A stretch of DNA of 8,433 nucleotides from Pseudomonadota bacterium (GCA_023417735.1 JAEZEK010000372.1:1-8433), one strand, 5' to 3'. Numbered from the stretch's first letter, positions 1-7,106 are shown. Notes: a model not told the origin generated them from the letters alone. Numbers and translations are program-made.

Positions 1-173
1 GGCCGTGACGGCGCCCGCGCGGCGGTTCGGCCGGCCCCGCCCTGAGCACCGGCCCGCGGCGAGGCGCTTCGACGAGACCTGTAAAATCTATCTTAAATAA
101 TGTTCCGGAGCCGTTAACCTGATCCGAACCGGTCCCGGACTAGCCCTGTCGACAGTCTAACCGGACCATTGGA
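1..173. other. Non-coding leader upstream of the cyclic-di-GMP gene
   Basis: I see no gene in this stretch. The first 70 bases are very GC-rich and may be the tail of an upstream gene or intergenic DNA. Positions 81-103 are conspicuously A/T-rich for this genome (TAAAAT at 82-87, TTAAATAAT at 93-101), so a promoter for the following gene is plausible here, but I cannot pick a convincing -35/-10 pair. A short palindrome TGTCGACA lies at 147-154. Confidence 0.4.
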
Positions 174-2378
174 ATGGCCAGCGAGAAAGAGCGCCTGCGG
201 TATCTGGACCGCCTCCAGCTCCTCGGCACCGAGCCCACGCCGGGCTTCGAGGGGATCGCCGATCTCGTCTGCCGGGTCTTCGACGTGCCGATGGCGACGG
301 TGTCGCTGGTCGGGGCCGACCGCCAGTGGTTCAAGGCGAGCCGCGGCATGTGCACGGACGGCACGGACCGGCGCGCCGCGTTCTGCGACTTCACGATCCG
401 CTCCGACGACGTCCTCGTCATCCCGGATGCCCATGACGACCCTCGCTTCGCCGACAATCCCCAGGTCACCGGGCGCCCGTACATCCGCTTCTACGCCGGC
501 GCCCCCCTGATCGTGGCGCCGGGCATCCGGATCGGCAGCCTCTGCGTGATGGACCGCGCGCCGCGCGCATTCTCTGAGGCGGACCGGGCAATGCTGCAGC
601 TGCTCGCCGGGCAGGCGGTGGACCTCATCCGGCATCACCAGGTCAATCTCCGGCTCGCGCAGAACCTCCGGCACCGCAGACGCCAGCTGCACCTCCTGCT
701 CGAGCAGAACCGCCTGCTCGAGGACCAGGAGCGACAGCTCCGGCAGATTTCCCGCCTGGCGCGGATCGGCGGCTGGTCCGTCGACCTGGCGACCGGCGAT
801 GCGAGCTGGACGCCGGAAGCGCTCGCCATCCTGGGCTGCTCGGATGAAGCCCCGGCGACCTTCGCCGACGGGTTCCGGCAGCAGGCCCAGCGGGACCGGG
901 CGGCGCTGCTCGAAGCCTTCCGGGCGACGGCTGCGTCAGGGCGGCCGTTCATCCTCGAATCGGTCCTCCACGGCGATGCCGGCGGGGCGAGGTGGGTGCG
1001 CGTGATCGGAGAGCGTGACGCCCGCGAGCGCGTCATCGGCACCGTCCAGGACGTCACCCGCGAATGCGAGATGAAGGCCGAGCTGGAGCGGCTCGCCACC
1101 CGCGACGGGCTGACGGGTCTCGCCAACCGCCGGGTGTTCCGCGAAACCCTGACGAGGGCTGCGGCGGAGGCGTCCCAGGAGAACCCCGCCGCGCTTCTTC
1201 TCGTCGACCTCGACAATTTCAAGGACGTGAACGACACGCTCGGCCATCATGCGGGCGACCAGCTCCTTCGCGACATGGCCGCCCGCCTGACGGGCTGCCT
1301 GGGCGACAACGCGCTGATCGCCCGCCCCGGCGGCGACGAGTTCGCCGTCTTCCTGCAGGGGGACGAAACCGTTTCGCTGCCCGAGATCGCCGACCGGGTG
1401 CTGGCGACCGCCACGGCGCCGATCCAGTACAACGGGCAGACCCTGCGCGTGGGCGCCTCGGTCGGGATTGCGGTCGCGCGCGGCCCGAAGCCGAGCGACG
1501 AGCTCCTCCGCCGCGCCGACATCGCCGTCTACGAGGCCAAGCATGCCGGCGGCGACCGCTGGGCGGTCTACAGCCCGGAGCTCGGGGCGCGGGTCGAGCA
1601 TCGGCACAGGCTGTTCCAGGAGGTCCGCGAGGCGATCGACCAGCACCATTTCACGGTCGCCTACCAGCCGGTCGTGAGCCTGCGCTCCGGCGAGGCGGTG
1701 GCGCAGGAAGTGCTGATCCGCTGGTGCCACCCGACCGACGGGCTGCGGTCCGCGGGACAGTTCATCGACGCGCTCGAAGACCCCGCGATCGGGCGCCTGC
1801 TCTCCAACCGGGCGATCCAGCTCGCGGTGCCGCAATATGCCGACTGGCGCCGGAACGGAATTCCCGTCCTGGGGATCGGCGTCAACATCGCCGCCGGCCA
1901 GCTGCGGGATTCCGCGTTTCCCGATACGCTCATCCATCTCGTCGAGAAGCATGGCCTGAGCCCGGCCGACATCCGCCTCGAGATCACCGAGGGCGTCCTG
2001 CTCGGCCGCGGCGCCGACCTCGCCATGCGCAAGGTGGCCGAGATGCACGCGGCCGGGTTCCGGATCATCCTCGACGATTTCGGCACGGGCTACGCCTCGC
2101 TCACCCACCTTCGCGAGCTGCCCGTCGACGGCGTGAAGATCGACACGTCCTTCGTCCGCTCCATGACGCGCGAGCCGGCGAACCGGATCATCGTCCGCTC
2201 GGTCATCGAGATGGCCCACGGGCTCGGCATGACGGTGGTGGCGGAAGGCGTGGAGACGCCGGAGATGGACGCGCTCCTCAAGATCATGGGCTGCGATTTC
2301 GGCCAGGGCTTCTATTACGGCCGGCCGGTCCTCGCCGCACAGCTGGAGGCGGCGTCGGCCTTCCGCCGGGCCGGCTGA
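174..2378 (+). CDS. GAF-PAS-GGDEF-EAL cyclic-di-GMP synthase/phosphodiesterase
   Basis: This 734-residue protein joins two sensory domains to both cyclic-di-GMP enzyme domains. Residues about 1-155 form a GAF domain (ending near SLCVMDRAPRAFS). A charged, probably coiled-coil linker spans about 155-190 and a PAS domain about 191-300. The GGDEF domain runs about 300-465 with an intact GGDEF at 386-390 and DGLTGLANRR at 311-320, so diguanylate cyclase activity is likely. The inhibitory RxxD I-site, expected five residues before GGDEF, is absent (GDNA there). The EAL domain (about 485-725) has EVL at 512-514 in place of EAL, keeping the metal-binding Glu. LEITE, DDFGTG (634-639), VKID and AEGVET (E691) are all present, so phosphodiesterase activity is also plausible. 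No transmembrane segment or signal peptide is seen, so it should be cytosolic. The ATG at 174 has only a weak ribosome-binding site (TTGGA), but the GAF homology starts almost at once, which supports it. The gene stands alone, 96 bases before ettA. Confidence 0.93.
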   Translation: MASEKERLRYLDRLQLLGTEPTPGFEGIADLVCRVFDVPMATVSLVGADRQWFKASRGMCTDGTDRRAAFCDFTIRSDDVLVIPDAHDDPRFADNPQVTGRPYIRFYAGAPLIVAPGIRIGSLCVMDRAPRAFSEADRAMLQLLAGQAVDLIRHHQVNLRLAQNLRHRRRQLHLLLEQNRLLEDQERQLRQISRLARIGGWSVDLATGDASWTPEALAILGCSDEAPATFADGFRQQAQRDRAALLEAFRATAASGRPFILESVLHGDAGGARWVRVIGERDARERVIGTVQDVTRECEMKAELERLATRDGLTGLANRRVFRETLTRAAAEASQENPAALLLVDLDNFKDVNDTLGHHAGDQLLRDMAARLTGCLGDNALIARPGGDEFAVFLQGDETVSLPEIADRVLATATAPIQYNGQTLRVGASVGIAVARGPKPSDELLRRADIAVYEAKHAGGDRWAVYSPELGARVEHRHRLFQEVREAIDQHHFTVAYQPVVSLRSGEAVAQEVLIRWCHPTDGLRSAGQFIDALEDPAIGRLLSNRAIQLAVPQYADWRRNGIPVLGIGVNIAAGQLRDSAFPDTLIHLVEKHGLSPADIRLEITEGVLLGRGADLAMRKVAEMHAAGFRIILDDFGTGYASLTHLRELPVDGVKIDTSFVRSMTREPANRIIVRSVIEMAHGLGMTVVAEGVETPEMDALLKIMGCDFGQGFYYGRPVLAAQLEAASAFRRAG

Positions 2379-2474
2379 CGCGGGCACCCGCCCAGGGCGG
2401 ATTGCCCCGGCGCGCCGCTTCCCCTAAACAGGCGCCGACCTTCCCGACAGTCCTCCGACGGAGCATCGGCAGCC
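2379..2474 (+). other. Intergenic gap between the GGDEF-EAL gene and ettA
   Basis: This 96-base gap holds overlapping GC-only inverted repeats right after the stop codon: GCGGG/CCCGC at 2380-2391 and CCGCC/GGCGG at 2388-2400. No T-run follows, so I do not call an intrinsic terminator. A GGAG at 2460-2463, 11 bases ahead of the ATG at 2475, is the likely ribosome-binding site of ettA. Confidence 0.4.
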
Positions 2475-4130
2475 ATGGCGCGCCAGTTCATCTACTACAT
2501 GCACGACCTCTCCAAGGCCTATTCCGGCGGCAAGAAGGTGCTCGACGGCATCAACCTGCAGTTCTACCCGGACGCCAAGATCGGCGTGCTCGGCCCGAAC
2601 GGCTCGGGCAAGTCGACGCTCCTCAGGATCATGGCCGGGATGGACAAGGAGTTCACCGGCGAGGCGTGGGCAGCGGAGGGCGCGCGCGTCGGCTATCTCT
2701 CGCAGGAGCCGACGCTCGACCCGTCCAAGGACGTGCTCGGCAACGTGATGGAGGGGGTCGCGGAGCGGCAGGCAATCCTCGACCGCTACAACGAGCTGAT
2801 GATGAACTACTCGGACGAGACGGCGGCGGAGGCTGCCGAGCTCCAGGACGAGATCGATTCCAAGAACCTCTGGGACCTGGAATCGAAGGTGCAGATGGCG
2901 ATGGACGCGCTGCGCTGCCCGCCGGGCGACGCCGACGTCAACAATTTGTCCGGCGGCGAGCGCAGGCGCGTCGCGCTCTGCCGGCTGCTGCTCTGGGAGC
3001 CGGAGCTCCTGCTCCTCGACGAGCCGACTAACCACCTCGACGCCGAGACCGTCGCCTGGCTGGAGAAGCACCTCGAGCAGTATCCCGGCGCCGTCCTGAT
3101 CGTCACCCACGACCGCTACTTCCTCGACAACGTGACGGGCTGGATCCTGGAGCTCGACCGCGGCCGCGGCATTCCCTACCAGGGCAATTACACCGCCTAT
3201 CTGGAGCAGAAGGCGAAGCGCTTCGCCCAGGAGCAGCGCGAGGACGCCGCCCGCCAGAAGGTGCTGGAGCGCGAGCGCGAATGGATGGGCCGCAGCCCGC
3301 AGGCGCGGCAGTCGAAGTCGAAGGCGCGCATCAAGGCCTATGACGAGCTGCTGAAGGCCAACGAGGCGCGGCTGCAGTCACGCGACGCGCAAATCGTGAT
3401 CCCGCCCGGGCCGCGGCTCGGCGAGGTCGTCATCGACGCCGAGCGCCTCTCCAAGGGCTTCGGCGACCGGCTCCTCATCGACGACCTCTCCTTCAAGCTG
3501 CCGCCCGGCGGCATCGTCGGGGTGATCGGCCCGAACGGCGCCGGCAAGACCACGCTCTTCAAGATGATCACCAAGGAGGAAGAGCCCGATTCCGGCTCGA
3601 TCCGGATCGGCGACACGGCCGTGCTCGGCTATGCCGAGCAGAACCGGGGCCTCGACCCGAACGCCACCGTCTGGGAGGAGATCTCCGGCGGCGCCGAGGT
3701 GATCCAGCTCGGCAAGCGCGAGATGAACTCGCGCGCCTATTGCGGCGCCTTCAACTTCAAGGGCGGCGACCAGCAGAAGCCGGTCGGCCGGCTCTCCGGC
3801 GGCGAGCGCAACCGCGTGCACCTCGCCAAGATGCTGAAGTCGGGCGCGAACGTCCTCCTCCTCGACGAGCCGACCAACGACCTCGACACCGAGACGCTCG
3901 CCGCGCTGGAGGAGGCGCTGGAGGATTTCGCCGGCTGCGCCGTGGTCATCAGCCACGACCGCATGTTCCTCGACCGGCTCGCCACCCACATCCTCGCCTT
4001 CGAGGGCGACAGCCACGTCGAGTGGTTCGAGGGCAACTTCCAGGCCTACGAGGAGGACAAGAAGCGCCGCCTCGGCGCCGACGCCGTCGAGAATCCCCGC
4101 AGGATCAAGTACAAGCCGCTGACGCGGTGA
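2475..4130 (+). CDS. ettA: Energy-dependent translational throttle protein EttA (ABC-F ATPase)
   Basis: EttA is a soluble ABC-F protein that binds the ribosomal E site and gates entry into elongation according to the ATP/ADP ratio. The 551-residue product has the full tandem layout. The first ABC domain has Walker A GPNGSGKS at 40-47, signature LSGGE at 158-162 and Walker B DE at 182-183, within LLLLDEPTNHLD. A charged inter-domain linker rich in Lys, Arg and Gln spans about 240-325, as in the P-site tether of ABC-F proteins. The second ABC domain has Walker A GPNGAGKT at 352-359, LSGGE at 440-444 and Walker B DE at 464-465. The insert between Walker A and signature in the first domain (about 95-145) fits the EttA 'arm'. 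There are no membrane segments, which separates it from ABC transporters. The C-terminus RIKYKPLTR is intact, so the restriction gene that begins 10 bases later did not disrupt it. Other ABC-F paralogues (Uup, YheS) are less likely, given the N-terminus and C-terminal tail. Confidence 0.97.
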   Translation: MARQFIYYMHDLSKAYSGGKKVLDGINLQFYPDAKIGVLGPNGSGKSTLLRIMAGMDKEFTGEAWAAEGARVGYLSQEPTLDPSKDVLGNVMEGVAERQAILDRYNELMMNYSDETAAEAAELQDEIDSKNLWDLESKVQMAMDALRCPPGDADVNNLSGGERRRVALCRLLLWEPELLLLDEPTNHLDAETVAWLEKHLEQYPGAVLIVTHDRYFLDNVTGWILELDRGRGIPYQGNYTAYLEQKAKRFAQEQREDAARQKVLEREREWMGRSPQARQSKSKARIKAYDELLKANEARLQSRDAQIVIPPGPRLGEVVIDAERLSKGFGDRLLIDDLSFKLPPGGIVGVIGPNGAGKTTLFKMITKEEEPDSGSIRIGDTAVLGYAEQNRGLDPNATVWEEISGGAEVIQLGKREMNSRAYCGAFNFKGGDQQKPVGRLSGGERNRVHLAKMLKSGANVLLLDEPTNDLDTETLAALEEALEDFAGCAVVISHDRMFLDRLATHILAFEGDSHVEWFEGNFQAYEEDKKRRLGADAVENPRRIKYKPLTR

Positions 4131-4140
4131 GGGCGGCTCT

Positions 4141-4896
4141 GTGCTGTTTCAAGATCTGAAGGCGCGGGGATTTGACGTTCTGGCACTCCACCACGCCGAG
4201 GCAATTATCACTCACGATATGCCGGAGGCCGAGAAGGACATCAATCAGGTTCTTTGTTCGTTAGAAATTCCGATCACAGAGCTTGTCGCAGGTGGGGGTG
4301 GCGAAGCACAAGGCACGCAGAGGATGCGGCGGGCTCTTTCCGATCTGGGATGGGTCAAGCGGAATATCGGAATCCGCAAGACTGTCCGTTGGGACAACGA
4401 ATCCGATGAGCAGGTTGTGGCCTCTTTGTCCCACGAAATTGATCATGTGAAGACGTTCGGCCCGATGAACTGGGTAATCGCTCTGGAGATTGAGTGGAAC
4501 AACAAGGATCCGTTTTTTGATCGCGATCTTGAGAATTTCAAGCGCCTTCATGCCGAAGGCGCAATCTCTGTCGGGGCGCTGATCACCAGGGGCGAGAGTC
4601 TGCATCGGAGTATGAGGACTCTGCTACGGCGGTTCATCGACCAAAAGGGCATCGATGCTGTAGAGGCTTTGGGCGATTTTGGTTATCTGCCAACTCGCCG
4701 GCAGCGGGAGATCATCGAGAGGGCAGCAAAGCGCTCAGGCGATTTCAGACAAGCTTGGGTTGACGCCTTCGTTAGCGACAAATTTGGCGAAGCTACTACA
4801 CATTGGCGCAAGCTTCAGGACCGCGTCTTGCGGGGCGTGGGCAATCCGTGCCCGCTCGTCCTCATCGGTATTCCCGACACAGTAGTGTCGTTCTAG
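4141..4896 (+). CDS. BglII/BstYI-family type II restriction endonuclease
   Basis: This 251-residue protein resembles the BglII/BstYI family of type II endonucleases, which cut palindromic DNA with a GATC core. I recognise it from the run HAEAI (18-22), the glycine-rich GGGGEA at 51-56 followed by TQRMRRAL, the core LEIEWNNKDPFFDRDL (115-130), AISVGALITRG (141-151) and the C-terminal NPCPLVLIGIP. Candidate catalytic residues are D101, E116 and E118, a D-Xn-E-X-E arrangement compared with D-Xn-E-X-Q in BglII. The start is GTG at 4141; GAGGG at 4129-4133, overlapping the ettA stop, can serve as ribosome-binding site. The next Met (residue 27) would remove the conserved HAEAI. The gene is only about 50% GC in counted stretches (31/60 at 4381-4440, 28/60 at 4501-4560), well below ettA (43/60 at 3781-3840), which suggests recent transfer. 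It is tail-to-tail with the MT-A70 methyltransferase. The exact cleavage specificity is unknown. Confidence 0.85.
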   Translation: MLFQDLKARGFDVLALHHAEAIITHDMPEAEKDINQVLCSLEIPITELVAGGGGEAQGTQRMRRALSDLGWVKRNIGIRKTVRWDNESDEQVVASLSHEIDHVKTFGPMNWVIALEIEWNNKDPFFDRDLENFKRLHAEGAISVGALITRGESLHRSMRTLLRRFIDQKGIDAVEALGDFGYLPTRRQREIIERAAKRSGDFRQAWVDAFVSDKFGEATTHWRKLQDRVLRGVGNPCPLVLIGIPDTVVSF

Positions 4897-4897
4897 C

Positions 4898-5548
4898 TCA
4901 CTCTGCCGCGTTCACCCGAACGCTCGAGTTGAACGCATAGGTCTCCCAAGTCGGCCTGTAGTTCTCGTCCGCCTGATTGCCCCAGTAGGTCCAGCCGGGC
5001 CGGGTGCCGCGGGCGAAGAGCTCAAGGTACGGGCCCTTGGAGCAGCTCTCGATGAGCTCGTACTGCTCGTCGGGCTTGCGCGAATGCTCCCGCTTCCGCG
5101 AGGCGATGTAGTTCACCTGGCTCCGGCCCGGCGGCAGGGTCCGCGCGTTCTTGCCGCGCACGCCGAACAGGAGGATCTCCGTCACGTTGCGGAAATAGAA
5201 GCCGACTCCGCGCCCGTCCGATCCGCCGTCCTTGCGCACCTTGTGCCAGACGATGTTCGACTTGTACTCGAAGCCCCAGGCCGCCAGGACGCGAATGCCG
5301 TCCGGAAGCAGCGCGTTGGGGACCCAGAGGTAGAGGTGCGCCGGCGATACCGTCAGGTCGGCCACGGGCAATCCGCAGATCTCGTCGGTCGTCATCGTAC
5401 CGTAGCGCGCGAGGCGGCGATGCTCGGGCGCCACCTTGCCGGTCCGGTTCGTGAAGCGCCAAGGCGGATCGGCGAGCACTGTGTGGAAGCGCTTGCCGGC
5501 CGTATGCCGGGCGAGGTTCAGCACCGTATCCACCTCAGGCTTGCTCAT
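4898..5548 (-). CDS. MT-A70-family DNA (adenine-N6) methyltransferase, probable partner of the adjacent endonuclease
   Basis: The 216-residue product carries the catalytic DPPW tetrad at 27-30 (in VLADPPWRF), followed by the MT-A70 pattern: YGTMTTDEI, HLYLWVPNALL, and a C-terminal block REHSRKPDEQYELIE, LELFARGTRPGW, YWGNQ. DPPW marks S-adenosylmethionine-dependent N6-adenine methyltransferases, and small bacterial MT-A70 proteins are often restriction-modification methylases (M.MunI type). Its likely job is to protect host sites from the endonuclease encoded convergently, whose stop codon is one base away. The start at 5548 is chosen because AAGGAG lies six bases upstream on this strand. A longer reading from 5602 lacks such a site and adds a poorly conserved-looking tail. 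GC content is about 70% (43/60 and 45/60 in two counted lines), like the chromosome and unlike the endonuclease. A solitary regulatory or phage-type methylase is the alternative. Confidence 0.88.
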   Translation of the reverse strand: MSKPEVDTVLNLARHTAGKRFHTVLADPPWRFTNRTGKVAPEHRRLARYGTMTTDEICGLPVADLTVSPAHLYLWVPNALLPDGIRVLAAWGFEYKSNIVWHKVRKDGGSDGRGVGFYFRNVTEILLFGVRGKNARTLPPGRSQVNYIASRKREHSRKPDEQYELIESCSKGPYLELFARGTRPGWTYWGNQADENYRPTWETYAFNSSVRVNAAE

Positions 5549-5680
5549 AGCTGCTCCTTCGGGCCGATGCTGGACGAGAACATAAGAAGAACAACTTTGC
5601 AAGACCTACAGAGCACGATTCGCCGCGCTACGATATCATGACTGCTGGTGCTCCGACCGGGCATAGACGAAAGGCTCTGC
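5549..5680. other. Divergent intergenic region between the methyltransferase gene and ppk2
   Basis: This 132-base gap separates two divergently transcribed genes and must hold both promoters. The middle (about 5575-5640) is A/T-richer than its flanks. I do not see a convincing -35/-10 pair, nor a GGAAC-N16/17-CGTT general stress promoter on either strand. Ribosome-binding sites are clear at both ends: AAGGAG (minus strand) before the ATG at 5548, and GAAAGG at 5669-5674, six bases before the ATG at 5681. Confidence 0.5.
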
Positions 5681-6490
<810 letters not shown>

Positions 6491-6550
6491 CGCTGCGGGG
6501 CGTCGGCGCGAGCCGCAGGCCGGATCGGGCGGGGAGGGAGGAGAGGGGGG

Positions 6551-6601
6551 CCCCGGCCGACCGCGAGGGGGAAGGGGGCATGAGGAGGAGGTCGGCCGGG
6601 G
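6551..6601. repeat. Perfect 12-bp inverted repeat (hairpin) downstream of ppk2
   Basis: CCCCGGCCGACC at 6551-6562 pairs exactly with GGTCGGCCGGGG at 6590-6601, around a 27-base loop. On the plus strand the loop is almost all purine and the stem is followed by TTGTGTCT, so it may act as a weak ppk2 terminator 61 bases after the stop codon. On the minus strand the loop is C/T-rich with CCTCCTC and runs of C, a typical look for a regulatory RNA seed or anti-Shine-Dalgarno loop, and the stem is followed by more C/T-rich DNA without a T-run. Confidence 0.75.
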
Positions 6602-6628
6602 TTGTGTCTATCCGTCACGTCCGCTCTC

Positions 6629-6665
6629 GGCACCAGGCAGTTGGGACGTCTGCTGGAACGGTGCC
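6629..6665. repeat. Imperfect inverted repeat inside the candidate RNA
   Basis: GGCACC at 6629-6634 is the reverse complement of GGTGCC at 6660-6665. Inside these arms CCAG-g-CAG (6633-6640) can pair with CTGCTGG (6650-6656), leaving a loop of about nine bases that reads TTGGGACGT on the plus strand. It would form a stable stem-loop in a transcript from either strand. Confidence 0.5.
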
Positions 6666-6750
6666 TCGGTAATGCGGCCGTGGCCGATCGACACGTCTCG
6701 CTTTTTTGCTTCGCTCTGGTGACCAGGTCGGAACATCCAAGCGTCGAGGA

Positions 6751-6775
6751 AACGGCGCACCCCGCCCAGGGTTCC
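6751..6775 (-). promoter_or_regulatory. EcfG-type (general stress sigma factor) promoter pointing left
   Basis: Read on the minus strand, GGAAC (6775-6771), a 16-base spacer and CGTT (6754-6751) match the alphaproteobacterial EcfG consensus GGAAC-N16/17-CGTT at all nine defined positions. It uses the same spacing as the nepR promoter 190 bases away. Transcription would start near 6745 and run towards ppk2. By chance, an exact match with either spacing on either strand is expected about 0.01 times in a region this size. Confidence 0.65.
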
Positions 6776-6964
6776 ACGGGTTCCGAATTTTATTTTTCCT
6801 TGCCAAGCCGGGCTTCTGTCATCAGAACCCTGCCTGCGGCCGGCGCGGCACCCGACCGGGGCCGAGCGGCCGAGTTCCTCTGCCGGCAGCGCCTCCGGCA
6901 GGATCGAGGTCCTAAGGCTTCGGTAACCAGGGCGCGTGCAATTTGAGGAAAGTTGACGTGCGCC

Positions 6965-6989
6965 GGAACGTGGCGCCGCGGACGCCGTT
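6965..6989 (+). promoter_or_regulatory. EcfG-type promoter of nepR-ecfG (autoregulation)
   Basis: GGAAC at 6965-6969, a 16-base spacer and CGTT at 6986-6989 match the EcfG consensus exactly. It lies directly upstream of nepR-ecfG, where autoregulated GSR promoters are known in this class. A start near 6996 gives a leader of roughly 110 bases before the chosen nepR ATG. Confidence 0.85.
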
Positions 6990-7106
6990 GTTCATCCGGA
7001 ACGGGTGCGGGCCTCGACGGGGCCTGGGGGAGAAGGCCGTTGCAGCGGACGGATGACGAATATGGCGATGGCGGACGGATCACTACCGCGTCTGGAGTGG
7101 ATGAGT

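Larger units (their letters stand above)
6551..6745 (-). ncRNA. Candidate general-stress-response small RNA (GsrN-like by position and style)
   Basis: This is inferred, not recognised by sequence family. An exact EcfG-type promoter at 6775-6751 fires leftward into DNA with no plausible protein gene, predicting a transcript from about 6745. Along that transcript I see inverted repeats able to form hairpins: a short CTGG/CCAG at 6716-6726, GGCACC/GGTGCC at 6629-6634/6660-6665 with further pairing inside, and the 12-bp stem at 6551-6601 whose loop is C/T-rich. Caulobacter GsrN is a sigma-T-dependent RNA that acts through a C-rich loop and is encoded near GSR regulators, so the placement beside nepR-ecfG is suggestive. 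The left end is a guess: I set it at the end of the large hairpin, because no T-run marks a terminator. It may be longer and run antisense into ppk2. The alternative is an unrecognised small peptide gene or an untranslated leader. Confidence 0.38.
6491..7106. other. 616-bp non-coding region between ppk2 and nepR
   Basis: No open frame here looks like a real protein: all are rich in Arg/Pro/Ala with no recognisable motif. From left to right it holds a purine-rich tract (about 6529-6590, plus strand), a perfect 12-bp-arm inverted repeat (6551-6601), a second inverted repeat (6629-6665), a T6 run (6700-6705), a minus-strand EcfG-type promoter (6751-6775), the duplicated heptamer GGGTTCC (6769-6775 and 6778-6784), a short A/T-rich patch (6786-6797), about 170 bases with nothing I can name, and the plus-strand EcfG-type promoter of nepR-ecfG (6965-6989) with a roughly 110-base leader. 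The phyR gene, often found divergent from nepR-ecfG in Alphaproteobacteria, is not present. Confidence 0.7.

Noticed and set aside
936..2387. Long minus-strand open frame (483 codons) across the GGDEF-EAL gene
   Set aside because: It is antisense to a gene with complete domain motifs. Its product is a His/Arg/Ala/Asp-rich sequence with no recognisable domain, typical of a high-GC shadow frame.
1064..3031. Plus-strand open frame (655 codons) spanning the end of the GGDEF-EAL gene and the start of ettA
   Set aside because: It is out of frame with two clearly real genes and encodes Arg/Pro/Gly-rich sequence with no motif. Absence of stops is expected at about 70% GC.
5549..5602. 18-residue N-terminal extension of the MT-A70 methyltransferase
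   Set aside because: The internal ATG at 5548 has a near-perfect AAGGAG at good spacing. The extension has no such site and shows no family feature.
5648..5680. Upstream GTG start for ppk2
   Set aside because: The ATG at 5681 has a well-placed GAAAGG, and the 11 extra residues do not resemble the PPK2 N-terminus.
4141..5680. Mobile element or genomic island ends around the restriction-modification pair
   Set aside because: I found no transposase, integrase, tRNA gene or obvious direct/inverted terminal repeats at either border. Only composition and placement hint at transfer.
6675..6705. T6 run at 6700-6705 as an intrinsic terminator for ppk2
   Set aside because: The nearest stem (CGGCC/GGCCG) is too tight-looped and about 15 bases away from the T-run, so the hairpin-plus-U-tract arrangement is not met.
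6602..6946. Plus-strand open frame (114 codons) between ppk2 and nepR
   Set aside because: No ribosome-binding site, no recognisable domain, and it crosses the structured region and the minus-strand promoter.
6655..7018. Further plus-strand GGAAC pentamers at 6655, 6730 and 6998 as extra EcfG promoters
   Set aside because: None has CGTT at 16 or 17 bases downstream.
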